Assembly (NCBI RefSeq): GCF_023015985.1
Contig: NZ_JALKAO010000004.1
Coordinates: forward strand, 1-64,000
Reading direction: 5' to 3'
DNA: 64,000 bases
Source of the DNA: Marivita sp. S6314
Lineage (GTDB): Bacteria > Pseudomonadota > Alphaproteobacteria > Rhodobacterales > Rhodobacteraceae
Shown: positions 36,224-45,518 of the stretch, in pieces
How the letters are laid out: each line of letters opens with the position of its first letter
Numbering within the stretch: position 1 is the stretch's first letter
Translations under genes and position numbers: made by a program
Notes under the pieces: generated by a model
What the model was told of the DNA's origin: nothing
What the model saw: the letters and a program-made list of their open reading frames with translations, nothing else
Databases searched by the model: none

Positions 36224-37476
36224 AGGACGATATCCTCGAACCAGTAGATGATAAAGACGGTGGTCAACATCATCGCGACAAAGGGCGCGGCCCCGCGGGC
36301 GACCTCACCCAGGCTGGCGCGCCCAATGGCCTGAATGACGTAGAGGTTCAATCCGACCGGCGGTGTGATCAGCGCGCATTCAACCATCAGCACGAAGAAG
36401 ATGCCGAACCAGATCGGGTCAATGTTCAGCGCCATCACAGCGCCTGCCAGGACCGGCATCATGATCAGCATCATGGAGAGCGCTTCCATGAACAGCCCCA
36501 TGATAAGCAGCGCCAGCCCGACGGCGATGATGAACAACCCCATTGTGTCGATGTTGGACGTGATAAAGGCCGACACATCCTGCGGGATGCGCCACAGTGC
36601 GATGGCTTTGCCAAAAACCTTGGCACAGCCCACGATCAGCAGGATCGCCGCCGATGCGCGCAGCCCGTCCATGACCGCGTCTTTCAGCCCGGCCAGATCA
36701 AGGCTGCGCAGCACAACGAATGTCAGAAACAGCGCGCCAAGGAAGCCGATGGCTGAGGCTTCGGTTGGCGTAAACCAACCGGCGTAAATGCCCGCAATGA
36801 CCAAAGCCGCCAACGCAATCGTCGGCAGTGCGCGCAGGCCCGTGCTGCGGCGTTCGGCCCAGCTGGCCTTGGGAGTTGCGGTGTATTGCGACGAAAACCG
36901 CGCGTAGAGCATCGAGTACCCGATAAAGAGGCCCATCAGCAAAAGGCCCGGCCCGATCCCCGCCATGAACAGATCAAGGATCGAGGATTCGGTGATCACG
37001 CCATAGACGATCAGAATGATCGAGGGTGGGATCAGGATCCCAAGCGTGCCCCCGGCCGCGAGCAATCCGAACACGAAAGACCTAGGGTAGCCGCGCTTCG
37101 TCATCTCGGGAATGGCGACCGATCCGATGGTGCCTGCCGTTGCGACCGATGAGCCAGAGATGGCCGAGAACAATCCGCAGGAAATCACTGTCGCCACGGC
37201 CAGCCCGCCAGGCCAGTGACCGACCCAGGCTTGCACCGCTGCAAACAGGTCGCGCCCGACCCCACCGCGCAACAGGATGTTCGACATCAACAGGAACAAC
37301 GGCACGGCGATCAGAATGAAGCTGTCCAACGAGGACAGAAGCCCGGTTGCTGCGATGCGCGGGGCAAAATCCCCAAGGATCAGCAACGTAACCCCAAGCC
37401 CGCCAAGGGCAAAGGCCACGGGCACTCCGATCAGCAGCAGCACGAAAAGTGCAAACAGAATGGCAAGAACAGTCAC
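36202..37476 (-). CDS. dctM: TRAP transporter large permease (DctM type), second system
   Basis: The 424-residue multi-pass DctM subunit has SGSSVATAGTIGSVAIPEM and GTLGILIPPSIILIVYG, conserved in the family. It starts with GTG at 37476, 6 bases after the dctQ stop. It imports an organic acid with DctP and DctQ and precedes the lyase gene. The ribosome site is weak, so translation may be coupled to dctQ. Confidence 0.92.
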   Translation of the reverse strand: MTVLAILFALFVLLLIGVPVAFALGGLGVTLLILGDFAPRIAATGLLSSLDSFILIAVPLFLLMSNILLRGGVGRDLFAAVQAWVGHWPGGLAVATVISCGLFSAISGSSVATAGTIGSVAIPEMTKRGYPRSFVFGLLAAGGTLGILIPPSIILIVYGVITESSILDLFMAGIGPGLLLMGLFIGYSMLYARFSSQYTATPKASWAERRSTGLRALPTIALAALVIAGIYAGWFTPTEASAIGFLGALFLTFVVLRSLDLAGLKDAVMDGLRASAAILLIVGCAKVFGKAIALWRIPQDVSAFITSNIDTMGLFIIAVGLALLIMGLFMEALSMMLIMMPVLAGAVMALNIDPIWFGIFFVLMVECALITPPVGLNLYVIQAIGRASLGEVARGAAPFVAMMLTTVFIIYWFEDIVLWLPRIL

Positions 37477-37482
37477 TTGGGA

Positions 37483-37995
37483 TTATTCCGGTGCATGAGC
37501 GTCGGTAGGGAGCGGCGCGCCAAGCGCGCAGCGGATGAATTCGATAATGGCCTGGATGCCCAGCAGACCAAAGGCCAGCGGCACGGCGGACTGTGCCCAC
37601 CAGGCCGGGATATCCAGCATGCTGCCCGAGGAGCGTCCGCGCTCGAACGAATTGAGCGGCGCATCCTTGCCGTACCAGACCAGCACCCAGCAGAACGCGA
37701 CCACAAAAGCCAGCGCCGCCAGTCGCGCCGCGCGCTGTGCACCCGGACCCATCAACGCCGTTAGAGCCGTGACGCGGATATGCTGGTTGTGCCGCAGCAG
37801 CGCTGGGCCAGCAAGCAGCGTGGCAAAGATAAACAGCAGTCGGGACAGTTCCTCGGCCCAAATGGTCGGCGCGTTGAAAAAGTAGCGCGCAACCACCTCG
37901 AAGCCCAGCATCAGCCCGATGGTAAAGTAGGCCCAGCCGCAAAGCTGGGCCAACCGATCGGCAAGCCAATCGAAAAAAGATGCGACTGACTGCAT
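37483..37995 (-). CDS. dctQ: TRAP transporter small permease (DctQ type), second system
   Basis: The 170-residue four-helix membrane subunit has the family's EVVARYFFNAPTIWAEELSR segment. The ATG at 37995 is only 5 bases after the dctP stop. An upstream extension rich in arginine would overlap dctP and was rejected. Unlike most other binding-protein/permease junctions in this window, no hairpin separates it from dctP. Confidence 0.87.
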   Translation of the reverse strand: MQSVASFFDWLADRLAQLCGWAYFTIGLMLGFEVVARYFFNAPTIWAEELSRLLFIFATLLAGPALLRHNQHIRVTALTALMGPGAQRAARLAALAFVVAFCWVLVWYGKDAPLNSFERGRSSGSMLDIPAWWAQSAVPLAFGLLGIQAIIEFIRCALGAPLPTDAHAPE

Positions 37996-38000
37996 TGCGG

Positions 38001-38978
38001 TCAGAAGTTTTCTGCGGCGTCGAGCAATTGACGACCCAGATCGCCGGACTCGGCCAGCCATGCCTCGATCGTCGGTGCAGAGGCTTCCTTCCATCTCGCG
38101 ATTTCTTCGTCCGTTGGATAGTAGACGGTCATGCCATTGGCTTCCGCCTGCTTGAACGCATCGGCCTCAAACTCCGACATGTAATCGCGCACAGCGGTTT
38201 CTGCATTGCGGGCGGCTGTTGTCAGAACAGTGCGCTGCTCTTCGGTCAGGCCTTCCCAAACATCTTCGTTGATGACGACGATAAATTCGATATCCGCGTT
38301 GTTCACGACGGTGATGGCGTCCATCACTTCCCAAAGCTTGCGAGAAACAACGCCGGACACACCGGTCATACCGATATCGACGGTGCCCCGCTGATACGCC
38401 AGAAACTGTTCAGAGCCGGAAATCAACGTCGGTGCGCCGCCCAGAACGCTGACCCATTCGCCCAGCCACTTGCCGAATACGCGGGCTTTCTTGCCCTCCA
38501 TGTCCTCGGGGCCGCGCAGGGGTTCATCCTTGCTCAGAAGAACCGAGCCACCATAGGCCTGCCACCACAGAACATGCGAACCCGTTTCACGGATCGCCGC
38601 ATCAATCGGGTCCCGTACAGGCGAGCCGGGGGCCACTGCCGCGCGGACCTTTTCTTCGGTATTCATGACGAAGGGCATGTAGAAAATATCGACAGCCGGG
38701 ATTTCACCGACATAGCGGGTCAGTGACGCAACCCCCATCTCGATCTCGCCCGCGCCAACCGCTTCGGGCACTTCGTTGTCGCGGTAAAGCTGCGCACTGT
38801 CATAGATCTCGACCGTTATATCGGAATTGGCCTCGACCTCTTCCTTGAACATCAGAAGGTTCTGGCCAAGGTGGCTTGCAAGCGGCAGCTGCAAGGTAAT
38901 CCGCAATGTCGTGTCTGCGAATGCGGGGCTGACATAGAGCATGGCCGCTGCGGCAAGACTGCCTAGCAGATGTTTCAT
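38001..38978 (-). CDS. dctP: TRAP transporter solute-binding protein (DctP type), second system
   Basis: The 325-residue periplasmic binding protein has a signal peptide (MKHLLGSLAAAAMLYVSPAFA). The ATG at 38978 follows GGGAGGAGG at ideal spacing; the frame extends 69 bases upstream without a ribosome site. Family segments ETGSHVLWWQAYGG and KARVFGKWLGEW are visible. It is the first gene of the minus-strand operon dctP-dctQ-dctM-lyase. Substrate unknown. Confidence 0.9.
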   Translation of the reverse strand: MKHLLGSLAAAAMLYVSPAFADTTLRITLQLPLASHLGQNLLMFKEEVEANSDITVEIYDSAQLYRDNEVPEAVGAGEIEMGVASLTRYVGEIPAVDIFYMPFVMNTEEKVRAAVAPGSPVRDPIDAAIRETGSHVLWWQAYGGSVLLSKDEPLRGPEDMEGKKARVFGKWLGEWVSVLGGAPTLISGSEQFLAYQRGTVDIGMTGVSGVVSRKLWEVMDAITVVNNADIEFIVVINEDVWEGLTEEQRTVLTTAARNAETAVRDYMSEFEADAFKQAEANGMTVYYPTDEEIARWKEASAPTIEAWLAESGDLGRQLLDAAENF

Positions 38979-39250
38979 GATTTCCTCCTCCCAAGGGTCT
39001 ATTCTTTTTCCGATTGTGCCGTACCTCCCCGTACGACGAGCGACCAAACAATCTACAGCTTCCCCGTTCTGTCAAGGGGACTGTCGCAAACTTCGTGAGG
39101 ATACGGGCTGGTCACTCTCGGGCTTTCGCGAATTGCACGAGCGGTCGTTACGGATGATGTTCGAACATCAGCATGCGTCAGACAGCCTGTCGGTGACGAT
39201 GGAAACAAATTGCGTCGGTCAAACCAAATTCGGCTTTCCGTGAACCACAG

Positions 39251-40618
39251 TCAAAGAACGCCTTTCGCGCTCTCGCGGAGTCGTTTCATAAGTACGGCAT
39301 CATCGCGTCGGGCGAGCGAGAATTCTCGACTGTAGGATTGTGTCGGATCTCCCGCCACCCAAGCTGCAGCCAGTTCACCGCCTGCGCAGGCCGCCATGGT
39401 GCCGAACCCGGAATGGGCGCAGTTCATAAACGCGCCCTCGGGACCCATGGGCCCGATGAGGGGCCAGTTTTCCTCGGTCATGGTGTACCAGCCGCCATAG
39501 TGATACATCGTGCGGGGGAGCCGACCGTAGTAAGTCTTCAGGGTCGGGTTAAGCCGCGCGGCACCGCGCAGCACGATTTCGGGAAAGTTGTCGTCCAACG
39601 GCGACTCCCATGTCGCCTCGGCAGGCGTTTCGTTATAGGCCCAGCCCAGTTTGATCCATTTGCCGGTGTCGCCGCCATCCGGGCGGCAATGAATGGAGCC
39701 CGGCATACTCTCGGCCAACCAGCGGAAATCGGGATCAGCGGCCAGCATTTCCTTTTCCTCATCTGACCAGTCGATCTGCTGACCGTCGAGATCAATGGAA
39801 AATGGCATGGCCCGTGGGATGGCATTCTCACGGTCCTCGAACGCAATCTTCTGCTGGAACGTGTTGTAGATCGGCAGTTCCACACCCAGCATCTGTGCAA
39901 TTTTACCGGCAAACGGACCTGCGGCATTGACGATCTTGTCAGCGCGGATGTCGCGCGTGCCGTCAGCGCCGCTCACACTCAGCACAAACCCGTCACCCGG
40001 TTCTATGGCTTCCACCGATCCTTCAATACGCTCCATGCCAGTGTCTTTCACGGCTTCGAGCATATACATCCCCAACTGCTGACCGTTGATATCGCCCCCG
40101 CGGCGGATGTGGATGATGGTCTGCACATCCGGGCTGTAGGATGGAAACGTCTTTTGGATCGGCGCCCGGTCTTGCAAAATGTCCACTCCGACGGGCGCCG
40201 TTTCCCAATCAGGTGCCGTTGGTGGACTGTATCGGTCGGTATCACCGCGTGTGTGATAGCGGATCAGATCGTCGGCTGACGCGCCCAACCCGTCATGCAG
40301 TTGCTGGACCAGTTCGCCAATATCCGTGCTGCGCGTCACCAGTGCATACCCGCGCCGGTTCATGTTGATACGGTTGGCGCTGTCGCGCGCGATGTCTTCC
40401 AAAAGGTCAATCGAGCGGTTGGTAAAGGCCACCATGCTGGGATGCGGCCACCAGTTGCGGTAGTTTTCCCCCGATTGCGCCGATGTGAACGCCATTGGCG
40501 TCTGCGCATCAATCAGCGCAATGCGCGCGATGCCGTGGTTTTTTTGAAGATAATAGGCCGTTGCTATGCCAACAATTCCTGCTCCGATTACTGCGACGTC
40601 ATAGGTCTTGTCCGACAT
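39251..40618 (-). CDS. FAD-dependent amino acid oxidase-type flavoprotein (DAO family)
   Basis: The 455-residue flavoprotein of the DAO fold (D-amino acid, sarcosine and glycine oxidase relatives) has VAVIGAGIVGIATAYYL at the N-terminus and the KIVNAAGPFAGKIAQMLG segment that closes the FAD site. It would oxidise a secondary or D-amino acid to an imino acid. It lies 272 bases upstream of the TRAP operon on the same strand and downstream of a LysR gene. Whether it works with the TRAP system or with the amidohydrolase system beyond the LysR gene is unclear. Confidence 0.83.
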   Translation of the reverse strand: MSDKTYDVAVIGAGIVGIATAYYLQKNHGIARIALIDAQTPMAFTSAQSGENYRNWWPHPSMVAFTNRSIDLLEDIARDSANRINMNRRGYALVTRSTDIGELVQQLHDGLGASADDLIRYHTRGDTDRYSPPTAPDWETAPVGVDILQDRAPIQKTFPSYSPDVQTIIHIRRGGDINGQQLGMYMLEAVKDTGMERIEGSVEAIEPGDGFVLSVSGADGTRDIRADKIVNAAGPFAGKIAQMLGVELPIYNTFQQKIAFEDRENAIPRAMPFSIDLDGQQIDWSDEEKEMLAADPDFRWLAESMPGSIHCRPDGGDTGKWIKLGWAYNETPAEATWESPLDDNFPEIVLRGAARLNPTLKTYYGRLPRTMYHYGGWYTMTEENWPLIGPMGPEGAFMNCAHSGFGTMAACAGGELAAAWVAGDPTQSYSREFSLARRDDAVLMKRLRESAKGVL

Positions 40619-40939
40619 TTGCCTGTTCCCGGTCTATAGTTTGGTCGCGCTTCGCGTTGAGCCATACAATTTGCGACGGCGCTCTATGCCCAAAAGCATG
40701 TTCGCAATCCGACGTTCTGCAGCCCGTGTGATACGCACACATTCCCGTAGCGTAGCTGAATATTCATAAGCAAGTTCGGTATCTATGAATTCTTGCATCG
40801 ACCAATGCAGTCCTGTGGTGAAGGCGGGCGAGAATCCACCTGGCCAGACGCTTGGCTCCTCGCGTTCGATGGAAAGGACGACGCGGCGCACGCGGCTGGT
40901 CCCGAAGTGACCGATTGCGTTCTCTGCTTGGCGGGTTGC
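40619..40939. other. Intergenic stretch with no well-supported gene
   Basis: These 321 bases separate the DAO-type flavoprotein and the LysR gene, both on the minus strand. An 85-codon minus-strand frame with a GTG start at 40891 ends at 40634. It encodes an arginine-rich, helix-like C-terminus but lacks a ribosome site and matches nothing I recognise. The region must contain the flavoprotein promoter, but no clear motif stands out. Confidence 0.4.
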
Positions 40940-41851
40940 TCAGATGTCCTCGGAGTATTGGTATTGCTCTGTCGTCAATTGAACAAACCGCATGAAATGG
41001 CGCGCGGCATCGGTTGTTTTTCGTTTCTTTGGAAGAACGAAGTTGGTCTGGTAGACGACCGGCGCGTCAAACTGTTTGATAACAATACCATTCTCTTCGC
41101 CCGAGAGCAGCGGGAAAGGGTTCACGAGCGCAAGCCCGACACCTTGGCGGACCAGCTCCAATGCGGCAATGGCGGTTGTCGTTTCGACGACGATGTTTGG
41201 CCTTACGCCCGTCTTGCTCAAGATCTGATTTGTCAGAGCACGCGTCCCGAACGTGCCCAGAAAATCCACCATGTCCATTCCATGCAGGTCACTCGGCTCG
41301 ATATGGGTTTTCTCTGAAAGAGGGTGGTCCGAAGGCAGCAAGCAAACCACTTTTGACTGCCGCCAAGGCACATAGGTCACGCCGGTGTTCTGAATGTTGC
41401 CACTGGACAGGCCCAAGTCATAGCTGGAGTCCAGAATGCCCGAAATCACCACATCGGTTGTCTTGATATCAAGCTCGATCTTCTGCCCCGGATAGCGTTT
41501 CAGATACTTGGCGACGCATGGGATAAGCAGCTTCTGTGCCTGCGTCTGCGGCGCGACCAGGCGAAGCGGTTGTTTGTCTGTTGCTGACCAGTCGATATGG
41601 TCAATGGCATTGACCGCGTCGAACAGGGGGTCAAGCATTTCATTGAGGCGATAAGCCTCTGGCGTTGGCTGAATGCGACCGGGCGATCTTACAAAAAGCG
41701 TGCGACCGGTCCGTTCTTCAAGTTGCGAAAGCGTGCGGCTGATTGCGGACTGCGAAACACCGATCCGACGGGCGGCTCCAACAGTCGTTCCGCTGGCGAT
41801 CAGCGCCCGAAGCGCCTCGAATTCTCTCAATCGCCGGTGGGTCGCGCGCAA
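40940..41851 (-). CDS. LysR-family regulator, paralogue of the one at 49590-50501
   Basis: The 303-residue LysR protein has its HTH at about residues 8-66 (TTVGAARRIGVSQSAISRTLSQLEERTG) and a substrate-binding domain. The TTG start at 41851 follows GAGGAG and gives an N-terminus (RLREFEALRALI) that aligns without gaps to the paralogue (RLREFEALRAVV); both proteins are then 303 residues. It faces the amidohydrolase-TRAP operon across 263 bases and likely regulates it. Its C-terminal end motif (YSEDI) also resembles the paralogue (YSEPI). Confidence 0.86.
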   Translation of the reverse strand: MRATHRRLREFEALRALIASGTTVGAARRIGVSQSAISRTLSQLEERTGRTLFVRSPGRIQPTPEAYRLNEMLDPLFDAVNAIDHIDWSATDKQPLRLVAPQTQAQKLLIPCVAKYLKRYPGQKIELDIKTTDVVISGILDSSYDLGLSSGNIQNTGVTYVPWRQSKVVCLLPSDHPLSEKTHIEPSDLHGMDMVDFLGTFGTRALTNQILSKTGVRPNIVVETTTAIAALELVRQGVGLALVNPFPLLSGEENGIVIKQFDAPVVYQTNFVLPKKRKTTDAARHFMRFVQLTTEQYQYSEDI

Positions 41852-41977
41852 CGGAAGTCTCCTCAAAACTGCCTAGAGTCCGGACGTTACACGGACAGGA
41901 TAGTCCTATGCAATACTGCATTGGCTTCCTTATTGATTATGATTTTTCAGCTAAGCTATTCTGACGCCGTAGCGCAT

Positions 41978-41991
41978 AACGGACGTCCGTT
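41978..41991. promoter_or_regulatory. 14-bp perfect palindrome between LysR and the amidohydrolase operon
   Basis: AACGGACGTCCGTT is fully self-complementary and sits in the middle of the divergent region. A related CGGACGTT-N3-CGGAC arrangement lies about 100 bases to its left. It is a good candidate for a regulator site, though it lacks the classical T-N11-A LysR form. A further TGGTCC-N4-GGACCA hairpin occurs at 42024-42039. Confidence 0.45.
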
Positions 41992-42114
41992 TGCCAAGAA
42001 GCACGCGTTGTCCGCTCAAGACTTGGTCCGCTTGGACCAGCAGCAATCGTCGTCTCAGACCCCTGACTTGGCGACCGGTCGGTTAGGGCTCAAACAGGAA
42101 AGCACCGCACGACT

Positions 42115-43356
42115 ATGGCAGAAACGATACTCTTTGCAGGCGGTAATCTCCTTGATCCCCGACAGTCAGATCTCATCGAGGGCGTTGACGTTCTTGTCGA
42201 GGACGGTCGCGTGAAAGAAGTGTCGGAGACGCCGATCAAGAGCGATAGTGCAGTCCGGATCGACATCGCGGGAAAAACCATCTGCCCCGGATTGATCGAT
42301 GCGCATGTCCATATGTTCATGAACGAAATGAACCTTGGTCTGGCGCGCACGGTGCCGGTGACATACGCATCCGCCAAAGCCGCCTTTGTGCTCAAAGGCA
42401 TGTTGATGCGCGGCTTCACCACGGTGCGCGATATGGCCGGTGGTGACTTCGGAATGCGGGACGCCTCAGCCTCGGGCTACATTGACACGCCGCGGCTGTT
42501 CATATCCGGGCGCAGCATCACGCAAACCGGTGGGCACGGTGACTTCCGAGAAGCCAGCGTGACGACAGAAGATTACGCCTGCTGTTCGGCGTCTGAGTTG
42601 TTTTCGATCATCGCTGACGGCTTGCCCGAGGTTCTCAAAGCGGTCCGCGATGAACTGCGAAAGGGCGCAGACCAGATCAAGGTGATGTTAAGCGGCGGTG
42701 TCGCGTCGCCCAACGATCCGCTGAACAGCCTTCAATATCGGTCGGATGAACTGGAGGCGATTGTCGAAGAGGCCACTCGATGGGGCGTCTATGTGGCGGG
42801 GCACGCCTATTCGGATGATGCAATCAAAAGGGGCCTCGCCGCAGGAATTCGCACCATCGAGCACGGCAACTTTATCACGCCTGAAACTGCCAAGACCATG
42901 TCCGACCTTGATGCGTACCTGGTCCCGACGCTTATCACATATGACGTGACAAAGAAGCTGGGACCGGCGTCCGGGAAATCGGAAGTCAGCCTTCGCAAGA
43001 ATGACGAGGTGCATGCGGCTGGGCTGCAATCGCTGGAAATCTGTCGCGCGGCAGGCGTGCCCATCGGGTACGGCACCGACTTGTCTTTCCACACGCAGCA
43101 ATGGCAATGCAGTGGGCTGGCCCTGCAGGCAGAGGTTCAGTCGGCGGGCGGCGCGATAGAAGCCGCAACAATCGTCAACGCGCGCATTCTGCGCCACGAA
43201 GGATTGCTCGGGGAACTTGTCCCCGGCGCACATGCGGATCTCCTCGTCATAGATGGCAACCCGCTCGCGGACCTGTCCGTGTTCGATGATCAGGGCAGCA
43301 AGCTCGATGTCATCATGAAGGGCGGCAAATTTTTCAAGAACACTCTGACGACGTAA
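42115..43356 (+). CDS. Metal-dependent amidohydrolase (prolidase/imidazolonepropionase-like)
   Basis: The 413-residue amidohydrolase-superfamily enzyme has HVH in GLIDAHVHMF, lysine in DQIKVMLSGG as the probable carbamylated bridge, AGHAYSD and TIEHGNF histidines and the final aspartate in GYGTDLSF. This combination places it in the binuclear Zn prolidase-like group, which hydrolyses Xaa-Pro or N-acyl amino acids. It is the first gene of an operon with a COG0523 GTPase and a TRAP transporter, so the TRAP cargo may be its substrate or product. No signal peptide, so cytosolic. Confidence 0.85.
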   Translation: MAETILFAGGNLLDPRQSDLIEGVDVLVEDGRVKEVSETPIKSDSAVRIDIAGKTICPGLIDAHVHMFMNEMNLGLARTVPVTYASAKAAFVLKGMLMRGFTTVRDMAGGDFGMRDASASGYIDTPRLFISGRSITQTGGHGDFREASVTTEDYACCSASELFSIIADGLPEVLKAVRDELRKGADQIKVMLSGGVASPNDPLNSLQYRSDELEAIVEEATRWGVYVAGHAYSDDAIKRGLAAGIRTIEHGNFITPETAKTMSDLDAYLVPTLITYDVTKKLGPASGKSEVSLRKNDEVHAAGLQSLEICRAAGVPIGYGTDLSFHTQQWQCSGLALQAEVQSAGGAIEAATIVNARILRHEGLLGELVPGAHADLLVIDGNPLADLSVFDDQGSKLDVIMKGGKFFKNTLTT

Positions 43357-43378
43357 TCCAATTCGAAAGGTGCCACCT

Positions 43379-44395
43379 GTGCTGGATCAAAACAGAAAAC
43401 CGATCATTTTGCTTACCGGTCATCTTGGCAGCGGTAAGACGACACTCCTGAACAAGTTTTTGTCGACGGTCGAAAAAGGAACGACGGCCGTCATCGTGAA
43501 TGAATTCGGCGAGATTGCCATTGATAACGAACTGATCCGGCAATCCGAAGAAAACGTCGTCCTGCTTGAAAACGGGTGTATCTGCTGCACCGTGCGCGGC
43601 GATCTTATTCGCACGCTGCTGGATCTGAATGCGCAGGTGCGCAACGGCGATCTGCCGGATTTCGCACGCATCGTGATTGAAACAACGGGTCTGGCTGACC
43701 CGGTCCCGATCATTCACAGCATGATGAACAATCTGGAAGTCATGCTGTCGAGTGAATTGGTCAGCATCGTTGCGACCGTTGATGCAGTCCTCGGCAAATC
43801 CACGTTGGACTCCAATGAAATTGCGGCACGGCAGGCCGCGATTGCGGATCGCATCCTGATCACCAAAAGCGACTTGGTCACAGACGACGCGTTGGACGAT
43901 CTGTCGTCCTATCTTCGGTGGATCAATCCATCCGCATCAATCGATCGAATTTCCCTGGATGACACCGATTTCGATCGCCTCGACACGCCCTTGTTTGCTC
44001 CGTCGAAACCCGAAGACGTGCGGCAATGGCTGCAGAATGAAGACCGAACGGGGGGGTTGGTCAAAGGCCATGACACAAACGCATTAACCAGTTTCTGCGT
44101 TTCGCGGGATGAGCCGTTGGACTGGGATGACATTTCAGAATGGATTGAAACGCTGACTCAAAAATTCGGGCCGAAACTGCACAGAATCAAGGGGTTCCTG
44201 AACATGACGGACTCGCCGGATCGGCCCTATGTTATCCACGGCATCCAGCATCTTTTCCACCCTCCACAACAACTCGACGCATGGCCAAGCGAGGACCGGC
44301 GGTCCCGGGTTGTGTTTATCACCGATGGGGTCTGCAAATCTGATGTCGACGACCTGCTCGTGACCACGAGCCCTGCTTTGGAGCGGGCGGGGTAA
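43379..44395 (+). CDS. COG0523/CobW-family GTP-binding metal chaperone
   Basis: The 338-residue G3E-family GTPase has Walker A GHLGSGKTT, the metal-binding CxCC motif (GCICC), ETTGLADPVP (switch/Glu) and the base motif TKSD. C-terminal CobW_C domain present. These proteins insert Zn, Co or Fe into client enzymes. It lies immediately after the amidohydrolase gene, making that enzyme its likely client. The GTG at 43379 was chosen because GAAAGG is 8 bases upstream; another GTG at 43370 is too close to that site. Confidence 0.88.
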   Translation: MLDQNRKPIILLTGHLGSGKTTLLNKFLSTVEKGTTAVIVNEFGEIAIDNELIRQSEENVVLLENGCICCTVRGDLIRTLLDLNAQVRNGDLPDFARIVIETTGLADPVPIIHSMMNNLEVMLSSELVSIVATVDAVLGKSTLDSNEIAARQAAIADRILITKSDLVTDDALDDLSSYLRWINPSASIDRISLDDTDFDRLDTPLFAPSKPEDVRQWLQNEDRTGGLVKGHDTNALTSFCVSRDEPLDWDDISEWIETLTQKFGPKLHRIKGFLNMTDSPDRPYVIHGIQHLFHPPQQLDAWPSEDRRSRVVFITDGVCKSDVDDLLVTTSPALERAG

Positions 44396-44467
44396 CGATT
44401 GCCGCCAGCCTTCAAAGTCAAAAAAACGTTCGGCTTCGCATTCAATAGCTGAACAACAAGGAGAAAA

Positions 44468-45460
44468 ATGATGAATACCTTCAAATCGGCCCTTCTGGGA
44501 GCCGCAGTGTCAGCGGTGTGCCTGATCACATCTCCCGTTGCCGCGCAGAATTGGGACATGGCCAATGAATACCCGGCCACGTCCATTCACGGACAAGTTG
44601 CAGACTTCCTGGCGCAAGAAGTTGGCAGGCAGACCGACGGTGAAATCGAGATCACCGTCCATCATGGCGGTGCGCTGGGCTACAAGACAGTTGAGCACTT
44701 TGATGCCGTCGGTGACGGCGCAATCCAGCTTGCGACATCGCCATTTTCCCAGTGGCTGGGCATCGACCCATTGTTTCAGATTTCCTCGTTGCCATTCCTT
44801 GCACCGACAATCGACGACGCGCGTCGCCTTTATGACATTGCCAAGCCTCACTACTCAAAGGTCCTGGAGGACAATGGACAAGTCTTCTTGTTCGCGACCC
44901 CTTGGCCGCCCGCCGGGCTGTGGGGAAACAAGAGTTTTGGGTCTGCCGAAGACCTGGTCGGAGTGAAGATCCGGACCTTCGATGTCACCGCGACGGAGCT
45001 TCTGAAAGGCGTCGGCGCATTTCCGATCAAACTCGCGTGGTCTGAGGTTCCTGCGCAGCTGTCGACAAACGCGATTCAAGCGGTGCTAACATCTGCGAAC
45101 GGTGGCGTTGGTGTTCAGCTGTGGGAACTTCAGTCGCATTTCACCCCGGTCAACTACTCAACCGGGCTTCAAGCCACTCACATTAACCGAGACGTTTGGG
45201 ACGGTCTGACCGAGGCCCAGCGCGACCAGGTTCTTGCTGCGGCGGTCAAGGCCGAGGCGATGGGCTGGGACCTTGCCTCCAACAGCATCGCGAAGGACTT
45301 CGAGAAAATGCGCGCCAATGGGATGACCATTAACGAAGATGTGCCCCAGGAATTCCGCGCCTTCCTTAACGAGACGGCCAAACCCGTTGTTGATGCATGG
45401 GCCGAAAAGATCGGAGACCGGGCGGTCTCGATCCTGACACCCTATCGCGAAACCAACTGA
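44468..45460 (+). CDS. dctP: TRAP transporter solute-binding protein (DctP type), third system
   Basis: The 330-residue periplasmic protein has a signal peptide (MMNTFKSALLGAAVSAVCL, cleavage after VAA). AAGGAG precedes tandem ATGs at 44468 and 44471. Contains the family's GNKSFGSAEDLVGVKIRTF and IQAVLTSANGGVGVQLWE segments. It follows the metal chaperone by 72 bases and is followed by a hairpin and then dctQ. Substrate not predictable. Confidence 0.89.
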   Translation: MMNTFKSALLGAAVSAVCLITSPVAAQNWDMANEYPATSIHGQVADFLAQEVGRQTDGEIEITVHHGGALGYKTVEHFDAVGDGAIQLATSPFSQWLGIDPLFQISSLPFLAPTIDDARRLYDIAKPHYSKVLEDNGQVFLFATPWPPAGLWGNKSFGSAEDLVGVKIRTFDVTATELLKGVGAFPIKLAWSEVPAQLSTNAIQAVLTSANGGVGVQLWELQSHFTPVNYSTGLQATHINRDVWDGLTEAQRDQVLAAAVKAEAMGWDLASNSIAKDFEKMRANGMTINEDVPQEFRAFLNETAKPVVDAWAEKIGDRAVSILTPYRETN

Positions 45461-45471
45461 CTGAATGGCGG

Positions 45472-45492
45472 AAGGGCGCATCATGCGCCCTT
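45472..45492 (+). other. Hairpin between dctP and dctQ, third TRAP system
   Basis: AAGGGCGCA pairs with TGCGCCCTT around a 3-base loop immediately after the binding-protein stop and before the dctQ ribosome site. It is followed by TTTC, so it may act as a weak terminator or an mRNA protector. Same position in the operon as the hairpins at 13039-13066, 29748-29776 and 52277-52300. Confidence 0.62.
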
Positions 45493-45518
45493 TCGAAACG
45501 CAACGGGGCGGGGCACAC

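Noticed and set aside
40634-40891. Possible 85-residue minus-strand protein between the DAO flavoprotein and LysR genes
   Set aside because: GTG start, no ribosome site and no recognisable family; kept only as a remark in the intergenic entry.
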